Shown: in pieces, positions 21,291 to 36,551 of the stretch
Numbering within the stretch: position 1 is the first letter of the stretch
How the letters are laid out: each line of letters begins with the position of its first letter
From: Subtercola frigoramans
Lineage (GTDB): Bacteria; Actinomycetota; Actinomycetes; Actinomycetales; Microbacteriaceae
Length of the DNA stretch: 64,000 bases
Assembly: GCF_016907385.1 (NCBI RefSeq)
Contig: NZ_JAFBBU010000001.1
Location: 1,922,001-1,986,000 of the forward strand
Direction: 5' to 3'
Translations under genes and position numbers: made by a program
The notes under the pieces: generated by a model
Seen by the model: the letters and a program-made list of their open reading frames with translations, nothing else
Told to the model about the DNA's origin: nothing
Database searches by the model: none

Positions 21291-22615
21291 CCACCCACCT
21301 GCGTGACGAGAACGGGCCGTTCTTCGGCGAGTTCGGAGGCAGGTTCATGCCGGAGTCGCTCATCGCGGCGCTCGACGAGATCAGCGCTGCCTACGACGAA
21401 GCGAAGAACGACCCCTCGTTCGCCGCCGAACTGGCCGAACTCCACCGCACCTACACCGGCCGGCCCTCGATCATCACCGAAGCCATGCGTTTCGCCGAGT
21501 ATGCGGGCGGAGCCCGCATCATCCTGAAGCGTGAAGACCTGAACCACACGGGTTCGCACAAGATCAACAACGTGCTCGGCCAGGCGTTGCTCGCCAAGCG
21601 ACTCGGGAAGACCCGCCTCATCGCCGAAACCGGCGCGGGCCAGCACGGTGTTGCCACGGCAACGGCCGCCGCGCTGTTCGGTATGAGTTGCGTGGTGTAC
21701 ATGGGCGAGGTCGACACCGAGCGCCAGGCGTTGAATGTGGCCCGTATGCGCCTGCTCGGTGCTGAGGTCGTTCCGGTCACCACGGGCACCCGCACGCTGA
21801 AAGACGCCCTGAATGAGGCGTTCCGCGACTGGGTGGCCAACGTCGCTGACACCCACTATCTGCTCGGCACGGTCGCAGGCCCGCACCCGTTCCCCGTCAT
21901 GGTGCGCGACTTCCACAAGATCATCGGCGAAGAGGCTCGCGAGCAGGTCCTGGCTCTGACGGGCTCGCTGCCCGACGCCGTCGTCGCGTGTGTCGGTGGC
22001 GGTTCGAATGCCATCGGCATCTTCCACGCTTTCCTCGACGACCCCGACGTGGCGCTCTACGGCTACGAAGCCGCGGGAGACGGCGTCGACACCCTGCGCC
22101 ACGCCGCGACGATCACCATGGGCCGCCCCGGCGTACTGCACGGCTCTCGCAGCCTGATGCTGCAAGACGACGACGGCCAGACCCTCGATTCGCACTCCAT
22201 CTCCGCCGGGCTCGACTACCCGGGGGTCGGGCCCGAGCACGCCTGGCTCGCCTCGATCGGGCGCGCCACCTACCTGCCCGTCACCGATGCTGAAGCCATG
22301 TCGGCCTTCCGGCTGCTGTGCCAGACAGAGGGAATCATTCCGGCCATCGAATCGGCACACGCGCTGGCGGGTGCGTTGACGCTCGGCCGTGAACTCGGCC
22401 CCGACGCGACGATACTCATCAATCTGAGCGGCCGCGGAGACAAAGACGTCGAGACCGCCGGGCGCTACTTCGGCGTGCTCGATGAGGCCGCCCTCGTCGC
22501 CAGCGAGCTCGAACTCACCGACCTCTCGAGCGAACTCGACAGTGGTGCAGAAGAGGTCGCCGAACTCGATCGCGATGCCAGGGAGCTGGCCAAAGGCGAG
22601 GGTACCCAGCGATGA
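21287..22615 (+). CDS. trpB: tryptophan synthase beta chain
   Basis: Joins indole and serine using pyridoxal phosphate. 442 aa, about 40 residues longer than usual because of a Glu/Asp-rich C-terminal tail (from about [14 protein letters not shown] onward). Core motifs: [13 protein letters not shown], the PLP lysine in [46 protein letters not shown], and [13 protein letters not shown] start at 21287 overlaps trpC; stop overlaps the ATG of trpA. The acidic tail shows no motif. Confidence 0.97.
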   Translation: MTTHLRDENGPFFGEFGGRFMPESLIAALDEISAAYDEAKNDPSFAAELAELHRTYTGRPSIITEAMRFAEYAGGARIILKREDLNHTGSHKINNVLGQALLAKRLGKTRLIAETGAGQHGVATATAAALFGMSCVVYMGEVDTERQALNVARMRLLGAEVVPVTTGTRTLKDALNEAFRDWVANVADTHYLLGTVAGPHPFPVMVRDFHKIIGEEAREQVLALTGSLPDAVVACVGGGSNAIGIFHAFLDDPDVALYGYEAAGDGVDTLRHAATITMGRPGVLHGSRSLMLQDDDGQTLDSHSISAGLDYPGVGPEHAWLASIGRATYLPVTDAEAMSAFRLLCQTEGIIPAIESAHALAGALTLGRELGPDATILINLSGRGDKDVETAGRYFGVLDEAALVASELELTDLSSELDSGAEEVAELDRDARELAKGEGTQR

Positions 22616-23415
22616 ACGACAGCACCACGACGGCCTCGCCCGTCGCCACGACCATCGCGAACACGCGCGTCGATCGCGCGGGCGCCCTGATCGGGTACCT
22701 ACCGGTCGGCTTCCCCACGCTCGAAACGAGCATCGATGCGGCTGTCGCGCTGGTAGAGAACGGCGTCGATGTGCTCGAGCTCGGGCTGCCGTACACCGAT
22801 CCGGTGATGGATGGCCCGGTCATCCAGAAGGCCACCCAGACCGCCCTCGAGAACGGCTTCCGCCTGCGCGACGCGTTCACGGCCGTCGAAGCCATCCGCT
22901 CGCGGGTCGACGCTCCCATTCTGCTCATGACGTACTACAACCCCGTCGTGCAGTACGGCGTAGACCGCTTCGCCGACGATCTCGTCTCGGCCGGGGGAGC
23001 CGGGCTCATCACGCCCGACCTCACTCCTGACGCAGCCGGCGAGTGGCTTGCAACCAGCGACCGCACGGGCCTTGACCGGGTGTTCCTGGCTGCGCCGACA
23101 TCGACGGATGACCGGCTCAAGCTCGCGGTCGACAACAGTCGGGGCTTCGTCTACGTGGTCTCGACCATGGGCGTCACCGGTGCCAGGGGCGACGTCGACG
23201 CGGCCGCACGCACACTCGTGGACCGCCTGCGCGGTGCCGGTTCCACCAGCGCATGCGTCGGCATCGGGATTTCAACGAGCGACCAGATCGCCGAGATCCT
23301 GGCCTATGCCGACGGTGCCATCGTGGGCTCGGCCCTCGTCCGGGCCCTCTCCGAAGACGGCGTCGCCGGAGTGGCCCGAGTCGCAGCTTCCCTCGCCCGG
23401 GGTACTGCGCGCTGA
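22612..23415 (+). CDS. trpA: tryptophan synthase alpha chain
   Basis: Cleaves indole-3-glycerol phosphate and passes indole to TrpB. 267 aa. The barrel shows [15 protein letters not shown], the catalytic Glu in [56 protein letters not shown] and a C-terminal GIGISTSDQ phosphate site. ATG at 22612 overlaps the trpB stop. A strong hairpin starts 13 bases after its stop and probably ends the his-trp transcript. Confidence 0.97.
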   Translation: MNDSTTTASPVATTIANTRVDRAGALIGYLPVGFPTLETSIDAAVALVENGVDVLELGLPYTDPVMDGPVIQKATQTALENGFRLRDAFTAVEAIRSRVDAPILLMTYYNPVVQYGVDRFADDLVSAGGAGLITPDLTPDAAGEWLATSDRTGLDRVFLAAPTSTDDRLKLAVDNSRGFVYVVSTMGVTGARGDVDAAARTLVDRLRGAGSTSACVGIGISTSDQIAEILAYADGAIVGSALVRALSEDGVAGVARVAASLARGTAR

Positions 23416-23427
23416 AAGTCCTTCTGG

Positions 23428-23466
23428 GATGGGCGGCGTCACGCTTCGCGCCTGACGCCGCCCATC
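23428..23466 (+). terminator. terminator-like hairpin after trpA
   Basis: A perfect 14-bp stem (GATGGGCGGCGTCA with TGACGCCGCCCATC) around an 11-base loop directly after trpA. There is no T-run, but such stable G+C stems commonly mark operon ends in actinobacteria. It separates the his-trp operon from lgt. Confidence 0.6.
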
Positions 23467-23587
23467 ACTCTGGGAGAGCTCGAAGGTTCAGAACCCGTGT
23501 CACGCGGGTGCACACGACGCACCATAAGATTGGGCTTGCCGATTGCCCATTGACGGCAACGAGTCCCTACGGAAGGTTTCCACCCAG

Positions 23588-24667
23588 GTGTTTGTGCCGC
23601 AAAGCATTCCCAGCCCGACGATCAATTCCCTGAACATCACGGGGTGGCTCCAGACGCTGGGCATCAACCTGCCTGTCACGATCGACATCAAGTTCTACGC
23701 GATCTGCATTCTCATCGGGATCGTCGCGGCGACCATCCTGACCTCTCGCAGGCTCACCAAGCGCGGCGCAGAGCCGGGCATCGTGCTTGACATCATCCTG
23801 TGGGCCGTGCCGCTCGGCATCATCGGCGCGCGACTCTTCCACGTGTTCACCCACCCCGGCGACTACTTCTACGACGGCGCCAACCCGTGGGAGGTGTTCG
23901 CCATCTGGAACGGCGGCATCGCCATCTTCGGCGGCCTCATCGGTGGCGCCGTCGGTGCGCTGATCGGCTGCCGTATCTCCGGTATTCGGTTCTGGACGTT
24001 CGCTGACGCCCTGGCGCCGGGACTGCTGCTCGCCCAGGCCTTCGGCCGCTTCGGCAACTACTTCAACCACGAACTCTTCGGCAACCCGACCGACGGCTGG
24101 TGGGGCCTCGAGATTCCCGCCACCTTCCCGTGGAACGGGCAGCCCAATCCGGCCATCCCGGTCGGCCTTGCCCCCGGAACCCTCTTTCAGCCGACCTTCC
24201 TGTACGAAGTCATCTGGAACCTGATCGGTGTGGCATTCCTGCTCTTCATCGGCAAGAAGCTGGCCCTCCAGTGGGGCAAGCTCTTCGGCATCTACCTCAT
24301 CTGGTACGGCGTGGGTCGCTCGGTCTGGGAGACCATCCGGGTCGACCCGAGCGAGATCTTCTTCGGCGTTCGGGTCAACGTCTGGGCGGCGTGGCTGGCG
24401 ATCCTCATCGGTATCGTCATCATCGTCGTGCAGACCAAGCGGCACCCAGGGCTGGAGCGCACCCCGTACAGTTCGGGCATTGCATGGTCGCCAGCAGGCG
24501 CTGAGGTAGACTCGAGTGAGAGATACACAGACGAAGAACTTCGTGGCGACGGTGCCGCCGAAGCAGCGGCAGGCGAGAATTCGGCCGATTCAGACGCTGG
24601 CACCCCGACTGAGAATGACTTCGAACCCAGCGCCACAAGCGCGACGCGTACCAAACCCACAGCTTAA
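23588..24667 (+). CDS. lgt: prolipoprotein diacylglyceryl transferase
   Basis: Membrane enzyme that transfers diacylglycerol to the lipobox Cys of prelipoproteins. Start placed at GTG 23588 ([15 protein letters not shown]) behind GGAAGG at 23571-23576; the frame is open to 23543 but that extension is not family-like. About 359 aa with seven predicted membrane helices; the Lgt signature reads [18 protein letters not shown], and the first-loop [14 protein letters not shown] and the YLIWYGVGR stretch match. The last about 75 residues are an acidic, Ala/Glu/Asp/Thr-rich cytoplasmic tail beyond the usual Lgt end. Confidence 0.94.
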   Translation: MFVPQSIPSPTINSLNITGWLQTLGINLPVTIDIKFYAICILIGIVAATILTSRRLTKRGAEPGIVLDIILWAVPLGIIGARLFHVFTHPGDYFYDGANPWEVFAIWNGGIAIFGGLIGGAVGALIGCRISGIRFWTFADALAPGLLLAQAFGRFGNYFNHELFGNPTDGWWGLEIPATFPWNGQPNPAIPVGLAPGTLFQPTFLYEVIWNLIGVAFLLFIGKKLALQWGKLFGIYLIWYGVGRSVWETIRVDPSEIFFGVRVNVWAAWLAILIGIVIIVVQTKRHPGLERTPYSSGIAWSPAGAEVDSSERYTDEELRGDGAAEAAAGENSADSDAGTPTENDFEPSATSATRTKPTA

Positions 24668-24682
24668 TCAGAAGCCCGAATC

Positions 24683-24698
24683 CGATACTCTCGTATCG
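24683..24698. promoter_or_regulatory. short perfect dyad upstream of gltB
   Basis: CGATAC-TCTC-GTATCG, a 6-4-6 perfect inverted repeat, lies in the 110-bp gap between lgt and gltB, 79 bases before the gltB ATG. It may be an lgt terminator stem or a regulator site for glutamate synthase; the sequence alone does not tell. The rest of this gap shows nothing else I can support. Confidence 0.3.
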
Positions 24699-24777
24699 TT
24701 CACACCCCTGTCACACCTCGGGCCGCCGGCGTCCCAATCACGAAGAACCCGGTAAGTACCCGGGGGGATGGATTCCT

Positions 24778-30805
<6,028 letters not shown>

Positions 30806-30860
30806 TAGAACAGACCAACCAATGCGCTCTCTGCGCAGAATCATGGAGCACCGTTCAAAT

Positions 30861-32312
30861 ATGAGACGCGCAAAAATCGTCGCAACGCTCGGCCCGGCGA
30901 CATCGTCGTATGAGAACCTCCGGGCCATCGTCGATGCCGGAGTCGACGTCTGCCGCATGAACCTCAGCCACGGGACCTACGACGTGCACGAGGCCATCTA
31001 CGCCACCGTTCGCAAGGCGGCCGCCGATTCCGGCCGGGCCGTCGCCGTGATGGTCGACCTGCAGGGCCCGAAGATCCGCCTCGGCAAATTCGAAGGCGGC
31101 CCGTACTACCTCGAACAGGGCGACATCTTCAAGATCACCACCGAAGAGGTCATCGGTACCCGGGAACTCTCGGGAACGACCTTCAAGGGCCTGCCCCAGG
31201 ACGTCTCTCCCGGTGACTTCCTCCTGATCGACGACGGCAAGGTCAAGGTCCGTGTGCTGGAGACTGACGGCACCGTCGTCACCACCGAGGTTGTCGTGGC
31301 CGGCAACGTCTCGAACAACAAGGGCATCAATCTTCCCGGTGTCGCGGTCAACGTGCCGGCGCTGTCGAAGAAGGACGAAGCAGACCTGCGCTGGGGCCTG
31401 AAGCTCGGCGCCGACCTGATCGCGCTCTCGTTCGTCCGCGATGCGAGCGATATCACCCGCGTGCACGAGATCATGGCCGAAGAGGGTCGCAAGATCCCGG
31501 TGATCGCCAAGATCGAGAAGCCGCAGGCCGTCGACAACCTCGAAGAGATCATCGATGCCTTCGACAGCATCATGGTCGCCCGCGGTGACCTGGGCGTCGA
31601 GCTGCCTCTCGAGGCCGTGCCGATCGTGCAGAAACGGGCCATCGAACTGTCGCGCCGCATGGCCAAGCCGGTCATCGTCGCCACGCAGATGCTCGAATCG
31701 ATGATCTCCAGCCCCATCCCGACGCGGGCGGAGACGTCCGACGTCGCGAACGCCGTCCTCGATGGTGCAGACGCGGTCATGCTGAGCGGCGAGACCAGCG
31801 TGGGGGAGTACCCCATCATCACGGTTCAGACCATGGCGCGCATCGTCGAGTCGACCGAGGTGCACGGTATGGAGCGCATTCCTGCGCTCGGCACGAAGCC
31901 GCGTACACAGGCTGGCGCAATCACGTTGGCTGCCGCCGAAGTCGCCGACTTCGTCGAAGCCAAGTACCTGGTGGTGTTCACTGAGTCGGGCGACTCAGTT
32001 CGACGGATGACACGGCTTCGGTCGAGCATCCCCATCGTCGGCCTCACACCGGAGCCGGGCATCCGCAACCGCATGGCGCTGTCGTGGGGAGTCGAGTCGT
32101 TCCTGGTCGACCGGGTCAAGCACACGGACCAACTGATGGTGCAGGTGGATGACGTGCTCCTGGGCGAGAACATGGCCCAGATCGGCGACAAGGTCGTGGT
32201 GATCTCCGGGTCCCCTCCCGGAAAAGCCGGTACCACCAACGACATGCGCGTACACATCGTCGGTGAGGGACACAACCCGAAGAAGCCCGACCCCGACGAG
32301 CTCGACCACTAA
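30861..32312 (+). CDS. pyk: pyruvate kinase
   Basis: Converts phosphoenolpyruvate and ADP to pyruvate and ATP. 483 aa from ATG 30861 (MRRAKIVATLGPATSSYENL), with GGAGC at 30845-30849 as ribosome site; the frame is open far upstream over gltD but is not coding there. Motifs: CRMNLSHG, VMVDLQGPKIRLG, the catalytic KIEKPQAV, IMVARGDLGVELPLE and the substrate signature KPVIVATQMLESMI; the C-terminal allosteric domain follows. A perfect stem-loop terminator starts 7 bases after the stop. Confidence 0.97.
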   Translation: MRRAKIVATLGPATSSYENLRAIVDAGVDVCRMNLSHGTYDVHEAIYATVRKAAADSGRAVAVMVDLQGPKIRLGKFEGGPYYLEQGDIFKITTEEVIGTRELSGTTFKGLPQDVSPGDFLLIDDGKVKVRVLETDGTVVTTEVVVAGNVSNNKGINLPGVAVNVPALSKKDEADLRWGLKLGADLIALSFVRDASDITRVHEIMAEEGRKIPVIAKIEKPQAVDNLEEIIDAFDSIMVARGDLGVELPLEAVPIVQKRAIELSRRMAKPVIVATQMLESMISSPIPTRAETSDVANAVLDGADAVMLSGETSVGEYPIITVQTMARIVESTEVHGMERIPALGTKPRTQAGAITLAAAEVADFVEAKYLVVFTESGDSVRRMTRLRSSIPIVGLTPEPGIRNRMALSWGVESFLVDRVKHTDQLMVQVDDVLLGENMAQIGDKVVVISGSPPGKAGTTNDMRVHIVGEGHNPKKPDPDELDH

Positions 32313-32318
32313 GACGTC

Positions 32319-32364
32319 AAAGAAAAAGACCCGAGAAACTGCTTCTCGGGTCTTTTTCTTTTTT
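32319..32364. terminator. bidirectional intrinsic terminator between pyk and tRNA-Leu
   Basis: A perfect 19-bp stem: arms 32319-32337 and 32343-32361, core GACCCGAGAA/TTCTCGGGTC, loop ACTGC. On the plus strand it ends in TTTTTCTTTTTT, and on the minus strand in a mirror T-rich tail, so it can stop both pyk and the convergent tRNA-Leu gene. One of only two classic U-tailed terminators I find in the window. Confidence 0.92.
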
Positions 32365-32365
32365 G

Positions 32366-32446
32366 TACCGGTGGTCGGACTCGAACCGACACGTCTTGCG
32401 ACAACGCATTTTGAGTGCGCCGCGTCTACCATTCCGCCACACCGGC
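32366..32446 (-). tRNA. tRNA-Leu, anticodon CAA
   Basis: Read on the minus strand from 32446: acceptor GCCGGTG pairs with CACCGGT (one G-U at the end), D-arm region GGCGGAATGGTAGACGC, anticodon stem CGCA/TGCG with loop CTCAAAA giving anticodon CAA (codon UUG), a class II variable arm, and T-arm GGTTCGAGTCC. 81 nt; CCA is not encoded. Class II arm plus CAA identifies Leu. The gene faces pyk and shares its terminator. Confidence 0.95.
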
Positions 32447-32484
32447 TCGCGTCAACAGTGTTCAGAATACCGTAGGGTTGAGTT

Positions 32485-33090
32485 GTGACTGACCACGATA
32501 CGCCCACGACTGCACCCCGCCGTGTAGTTGTCGCTGAAGATGAATCCCTGATCCGCCTCGACATCGTCGAGATCCTCCGTGACAACGGTTTCGAGGTGGT
32601 GGGTGAGGCTGGCGATGGCGAGACGGCGGTGGCGCTTGCAACCGAACTTCGGCCCGACCTGGTCATCATGGACGTCAAAATGCCCCTGCTCGACGGCATC
32701 TCCGCCGCAGAGCGCCTTTCAAAGGGCCACATCGCTCCCGTCGTGCTGCTCACGGCCTTCAGCCAGAAGGAACTCGTCGAGCGCGCCACCGAGGCCGGTG
32801 CCCTCGCTTACGTCGTCAAGCCCTTCACTCCGAACGACCTGCTGCCCGCGATCGAGATCGCTCTCTCGCGCTATGCCCAGATCATCACTCTCGAGGCAGA
32901 GGTCGCCGACCTCGTCGAGCGGTTCGAGACGCGCAAGCTGGTCGACCGAGCCAAAGGCCTCCTGAACGAGAAGATGGGTCTGACAGAGCCTGAGGCGTTC
33001 CGATGGATCCAGAAGGCCTCGATGGATCGCCGTCTCACCATGCACGACGTCGCCCAGGCGATCATCGAGCAGCTCTCGGTCAAGAAGTAG
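32485..33090 (+). CDS. pdtaR: ANTAR-domain response regulator (PdtaR-like)
   Basis: 201 aa. Residues about 13-130 are a receiver domain: acidic pocket AEDESLIR, phosphoacceptor Asp63 in VIMDVKMPLLDG, conserved Thr/Ala in LLTAFSQ, and Lys in YVVKPF. A short coiled segment leads to a C-terminal ANTAR RNA-binding domain (about 137-197: ETRKLVDRAKGLLNEKMGL, EAFRWIQKASMDRR). ANTAR proteins bind paired hexaloop stem-loops in leader RNAs and act as antiterminators when phosphorylated. PdtaR of mycobacteria has the same architecture and neighbours (polA, thioesterase). Its sensor kinase is not in the window. GTG start at 32485. Confidence 0.93.
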   Translation: MTDHDTPTTAPRRVVVAEDESLIRLDIVEILRDNGFEVVGEAGDGETAVALATELRPDLVIMDVKMPLLDGISAAERLSKGHIAPVVLLTAFSQKELVERATEAGALAYVVKPFTPNDLLPAIEIALSRYAQIITLEAEVADLVERFETRKLVDRAKGLLNEKMGLTEPEAFRWIQKASMDRRLTMHDVAQAIIEQLSVKK

Positions 33091-33104
33091 AGCAGCCTGC
33101 GGAC

Positions 33105-33575
33105 TTGACCGGCGCACACAAGGCGACCGCCGCCGAGCGAGCCACTCCGGCGAACGGAACCACCTCGGCACTGAGCCCGATCGATATGAACGCACTGTTC
33201 GGTCGCGGCAGTGGTGCCCTCGCTGAGCGGATGGGTATCGAGTTCTTCGAGCTGTCGCCAGAGCGCTCGGTGGCGACGATGCCTGTCGACGGAAACACGC
33301 AGCCGTTCGGGATCGTTCATGGCGGAGCCTACGTCGTCCTTGCCGAGAGTCTCGGCTCGTTCGCCGCGAACATCTTCGCCGGCGCGGGCCGAGTCGCTGT
33401 GGGAATCGAGGTCAGCGCCAGCCACACGGGGTCAGCATCCAGTGGCACGGTGACCGGTGTCTGCACGGCCATCAAGCTCGGCCGGACCCTCACCGTTCAC
33501 GAGATCGCGATCTCTGATGCGTCCGGTCGACGACTGTCGACGGTACGCATCACCAACTTCATCAAGGATCTGTAG
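33105..33575 (+). CDS. hotdog-fold acyl-CoA thioesterase (PaaI/YdiI-like)
   Basis: About 156 aa hotdog thioesterase. Core features: MGIEFFELSPERSVATMPVDGNTQP, then the family helix start IVHGGAYVVLAESLGSFAAN, where GIVHGG and the Glu on the hotdog helix are catalytic in related enzymes, and the strand GTVTGVCTAIKLGRTLTVHEI. TTG 33105 gives a plausible N-terminus; ATG 33186 is the alternative and neither has a clear ribosome site. It sits between the ANTAR regulator and polA as in other actinobacteria. The natural substrate is unknown. Confidence 0.88.
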   Translation: MTGAHKATAAERATPANGTTSALSPIDMNALFGRGSGALAERMGIEFFELSPERSVATMPVDGNTQPFGIVHGGAYVVLAESLGSFAANIFAGAGRVAVGIEVSASHTGSASSGTVTGVCTAIKLGRTLTVHEIAISDASGRRLSTVRITNFIKDL

Positions 33576-33660
33576 AGGCCGGCATGGCGCGACGCGCGGC
33601 GCTCTGAGCTGTGCCGTGGCATCGGGTGTCGCCGTCGGCCCCCCTGTGTAGGCTTGCCCT

Positions 33661-36333
33661 GTGCCGGATACCGAACAGCCCACCCTTCTCATCGTCGACG
33701 GTCACTCGCTCGCGTTTCGTGCGTTCTACGCCCTGCCGGTCGACAGCTTCCAGACCAGAGACGGTCAGCACACCAACGCCATCCATGGCTTTGTGTCGAT
33801 GCTCCTCAACCTCCTGAAGAACGAGAAGCCGACCCACGTTGCCGTGGCGTTCGACATCTCCAGGTTCTCGTTCCGCACGCGCGAATACCCCGAATACAAG
33901 GGCACCCGGGGCGAGACGCCACCGGAATTCATGGGCCAGGTACCTCTGCTCAAAGACGTTCTTCATGCGATGAATATCGAGACCCTCGAAAAAGAAGATT
34001 TCGAAGCCGACGATATTCTCGCGACCCTCTCTGTGCAGGGTGCCGAGCAGGGCTTCCGCGTTCTCGTCGTCTCCGGCGATCGCGACACCATCCAACTGGT
34101 GAACGACAACGTCACTCTGCTCTACCCGTCGCGCCAGGGTGTCACCGACCTCACTCGCTACGACCGTGACAAGGTCTTCGAGCGTTATGGCATCGAACCG
34201 CACCAGTACCCCGAAGTGGCGGCCCTGGTTGGCGAGACGAGCGACAACCTGCCGGGCATTCCCAAGGTCGGCGAGAAGACTGCCGTCAAGTGGCTGAAAC
34301 AGTTCGGCAGTCTCGACGAGATCCTGCGTCGCTCCGACGAGATCGGGGGCAAGGTCGGCGAGAGCCTCCGCGAATTCCAGGAGAACGCGGTGCGCAACCG
34401 GCGCCTCAACCGGCTGCTCACCGACGTCGAGCTGCCCGTCGGGCCGGCCGATTTCACCCGGCGACCGATCAACGAGCAGGCCGTACGCGACATCTTTGCC
34501 CGGCTCGAATTCCGAACCCTGCTCGACCGGGTGTTCAAGCTCGACGGCATCGTTTCGGAGCCGGGGGCAACAGCATCCGTCACCGTCGACGAGACGGCCG
34601 TCGTCGCCCCCGTACCGTCTGCGTTGCTCGACGAGGAGCTCGAGGCCTGGCTCGCACGACACATCGTGGCTGAACCCTTCGGGCTCGCCCTCAGTGTGGA
34701 ACTGCTCGACGGCAATCCCATCGGCTTCGGCCTCGCGTCGTCTGAAGCGGCTCTTTTTCTGCCGTGGATCCCCGACAGCCGTGACTACCTGCCCTTCGAG
34801 AACTGGCTCGCGAGCGAATCGCCCAAGCTCCTGCACGGGGCGAAGACCCAACTCAAGGCGATGATCACGGCTGGGTTGACGGTCGCCGGCATCACCTTCG
34901 ACACCTCCGTGGCCGCATGGCTGTTGAAGTCCGACGGCACTGCGCCATCGCTGGCCGAGCTGGTGGATCGCGAGCTCGGCGAAACGCTGCCGACCCCCGA
35001 CCCGAACCAACTCGTGCCGGCTGACGAATCCGTCGTCGGCCCGGCAATCGAGGCCTGGTTCGTCGGCCGCGTTGCGCGGGCGCTGAACGACCGGCTCGAA
35101 GAGGGCTCGCGATCGGTGCTCGTCAACATCGAGATGCCGGTTCTCGCCGTGCTCGCCCAGATGGAGCTCGACGGAGTCGCGGTCAGCCACGCGCAACTGG
35201 CCGAACTGTCGGGTGAACTCTCGGCACGGGCATCCGACCTTGCTGCCCGGGCATTCGTGATCATCGACAAGGAGATCAACCTCGGGTCACCCAAACAGAT
35301 CCAGGAGGTGCTGTTCGAGCAGCTCGGCATGCCCAAGACACGGGCGACGAAGACCGGGTACTCCACCGACGCGGTGTCACTGGCCGACCTGCAGGCCAGT
35401 TCGCCGCATCCGTTCCTCGACCTGCTGCTCTCGCACCGCGACGCCACGAAGCTGAACCAGATCGTCGAGACGCTCGACAAGTCCATCGCCGCTGATCGAC
35501 GCATCCACACCACCTACGTGCAGACCGGTTCAAGCACCGGTCGCATCTCCTCCACAGACCCGAACCTGCAGAACATCCCCGTTCGCACCGAGGAGGGCCG
35601 ACGCATCCGCAAGGCCTTCATGGTTGGTGAATCGTACGAGACGCTGCTCACCACCGACTACTCGCAGATCGAAATGCGCATCATGGCGCACCTCTCCGAA
35701 GACGAGGGGCTCATTGCCGCCTTTCAATCGGGCGAAGACCTTCACCGCTTCGTCGGCGCACGCATTTTCGGCGTCGAGCCGGCCGATGTGACGCCGGCCA
35801 TGCGCTCGAAGGTGAAGGCCATGTCCTACGGCCTCGCCTACGGCCTGTCGGCCTTCGGGTTGTCGAAGCAGTTGCGCATTCCGCGCGACGAGGCCAAGCA
35901 GCTCATGAGCGACTACTTCGAGCGATTCGGCGCCGTGCGCGACTACCTGCGCAACGTCGTCGTGCAGGCGCGCGAAGACGGCTACACCGAGACGATCTTC
36001 GGTCGACGCCGCATGTTCCCCGATTTGGCCAGCGCCAATCGCGTCTTGCGCGACAACGCCGAGCGCCAGGCGTTGAACGCACCCATCCAGGGCACGGCCG
36101 CCGACATTCTGAAGATCGCCATGGTGAACATCTCAGCCGACCTCGCTGAACGCGAACTGCAGTCCCGCATGCTTCTGCAGGTGCACGACGAGCTGGTCTT
36201 CGACGTGTATCCGGGCGAATGGGATGCCCTGGCCGACGTCGTCACGACCCGCATGTCGACAGCAGCCGAGCTGAAGGTGCCGCTCGATGTGCAGCTCGGG
36301 CGCGGCCAGAACTGGAACGAAGCCGCGCATTGA
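33661..36333 (+). CDS. polA: DNA polymerase I
   Basis: Repair and Okazaki-fragment polymerase, 890 aa. The 5'-nuclease domain (1 to about 290) has LLIVDGHSLAFRAFYALP, EYKGTRG, DDILATL and TSDNLPGIPKVGEKTA. The middle exonuclease-like domain (about 310-490) lacks the Asp/Glu proofreading motifs, as in many actinobacterial Pol I. Polymerase motifs: A TTDYSQIEMRI, B RSKVKAMSYGLAYGLSAFG, C VHDELVFDV. GTG start at 33661. It converges on dnaE2, with a 218-bp repeat-bearing gap between them. Confidence 0.96.
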   Translation: MPDTEQPTLLIVDGHSLAFRAFYALPVDSFQTRDGQHTNAIHGFVSMLLNLLKNEKPTHVAVAFDISRFSFRTREYPEYKGTRGETPPEFMGQVPLLKDVLHAMNIETLEKEDFEADDILATLSVQGAEQGFRVLVVSGDRDTIQLVNDNVTLLYPSRQGVTDLTRYDRDKVFERYGIEPHQYPEVAALVGETSDNLPGIPKVGEKTAVKWLKQFGSLDEILRRSDEIGGKVGESLREFQENAVRNRRLNRLLTDVELPVGPADFTRRPINEQAVRDIFARLEFRTLLDRVFKLDGIVSEPGATASVTVDETAVVAPVPSALLDEELEAWLARHIVAEPFGLALSVELLDGNPIGFGLASSEAALFLPWIPDSRDYLPFENWLASESPKLLHGAKTQLKAMITAGLTVAGITFDTSVAAWLLKSDGTAPSLAELVDRELGETLPTPDPNQLVPADESVVGPAIEAWFVGRVARALNDRLEEGSRSVLVNIEMPVLAVLAQMELDGVAVSHAQLAELSGELSARASDLAARAFVIIDKEINLGSPKQIQEVLFEQLGMPKTRATKTGYSTDAVSLADLQASSPHPFLDLLLSHRDATKLNQIVETLDKSIAADRRIHTTYVQTGSSTGRISSTDPNLQNIPVRTEEGRRIRKAFMVGESYETLLTTDYSQIEMRIMAHLSEDEGLIAAFQSGEDLHRFVGARIFGVEPADVTPAMRSKVKAMSYGLAYGLSAFGLSKQLRIPRDEAKQLMSDYFERFGAVRDYLRNVVVQAREDGYTETIFGRRRMFPDLASANRVLRDNAERQALNAPIQGTAADILKIAMVNISADLAERELQSRMLLQVHDELVFDVYPGEWDALADVVTTRMSTAAELKVPLDVQLGRGQNWNEAAH

Positions 36334-36346
36334 CGTTCGGCGCCGT

Positions 36347-36540
36347 CACTTCGGGCGGAACACAGGCATCGTGGTGCCTCTGGCGGCAAGATGTTCGCTC
36401 AGCTCCGCCCGTTCTCCCTGCGGCCGGGCGGCTTCGTGCCGCGCACCAGCGTGCGGCAGCTGCACTTCGGGCGGAACACAGGCAACGTGGTGCCTCTGGC
36501 GGCGGCATGTTCGCTCAGCTCCGCCCGTTCTCCCTGCGGC
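36347..36540. repeat. two 78-bp direct repeats between polA and dnaE2
   Basis: Units at 36347-36424 and 36463-36540, period 116, differing at 4 of 78 positions. Each unit contains an outer inverted repeat CGGGCGGA ... TCCGCCCG and an inner AGGCA/TGCCT stem around an ACGTGG or TCGTGG loop, so each can fold into a branched hairpin. The 38-bp spacer has its own TGCCGC/GCGGCA stem. Open frames crossing it are GC-driven. It lies between convergent genes, where a transcription-terminating role would fit. No target-site duplication is obvious. Confidence 0.85.
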
Positions 36541-36551
36541 GGTGCGGCTGT

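Noticed and set aside
31995..32789. Minus-strand frame of 264 codons across the pyk end, tRNA-Leu and the ANTAR regulator
   Set aside because: It reads through the tRNA (giving the typical tRNA-derived peptide with GSSPTTGTKKKK) and the terminator, and is antisense to two clear genes.
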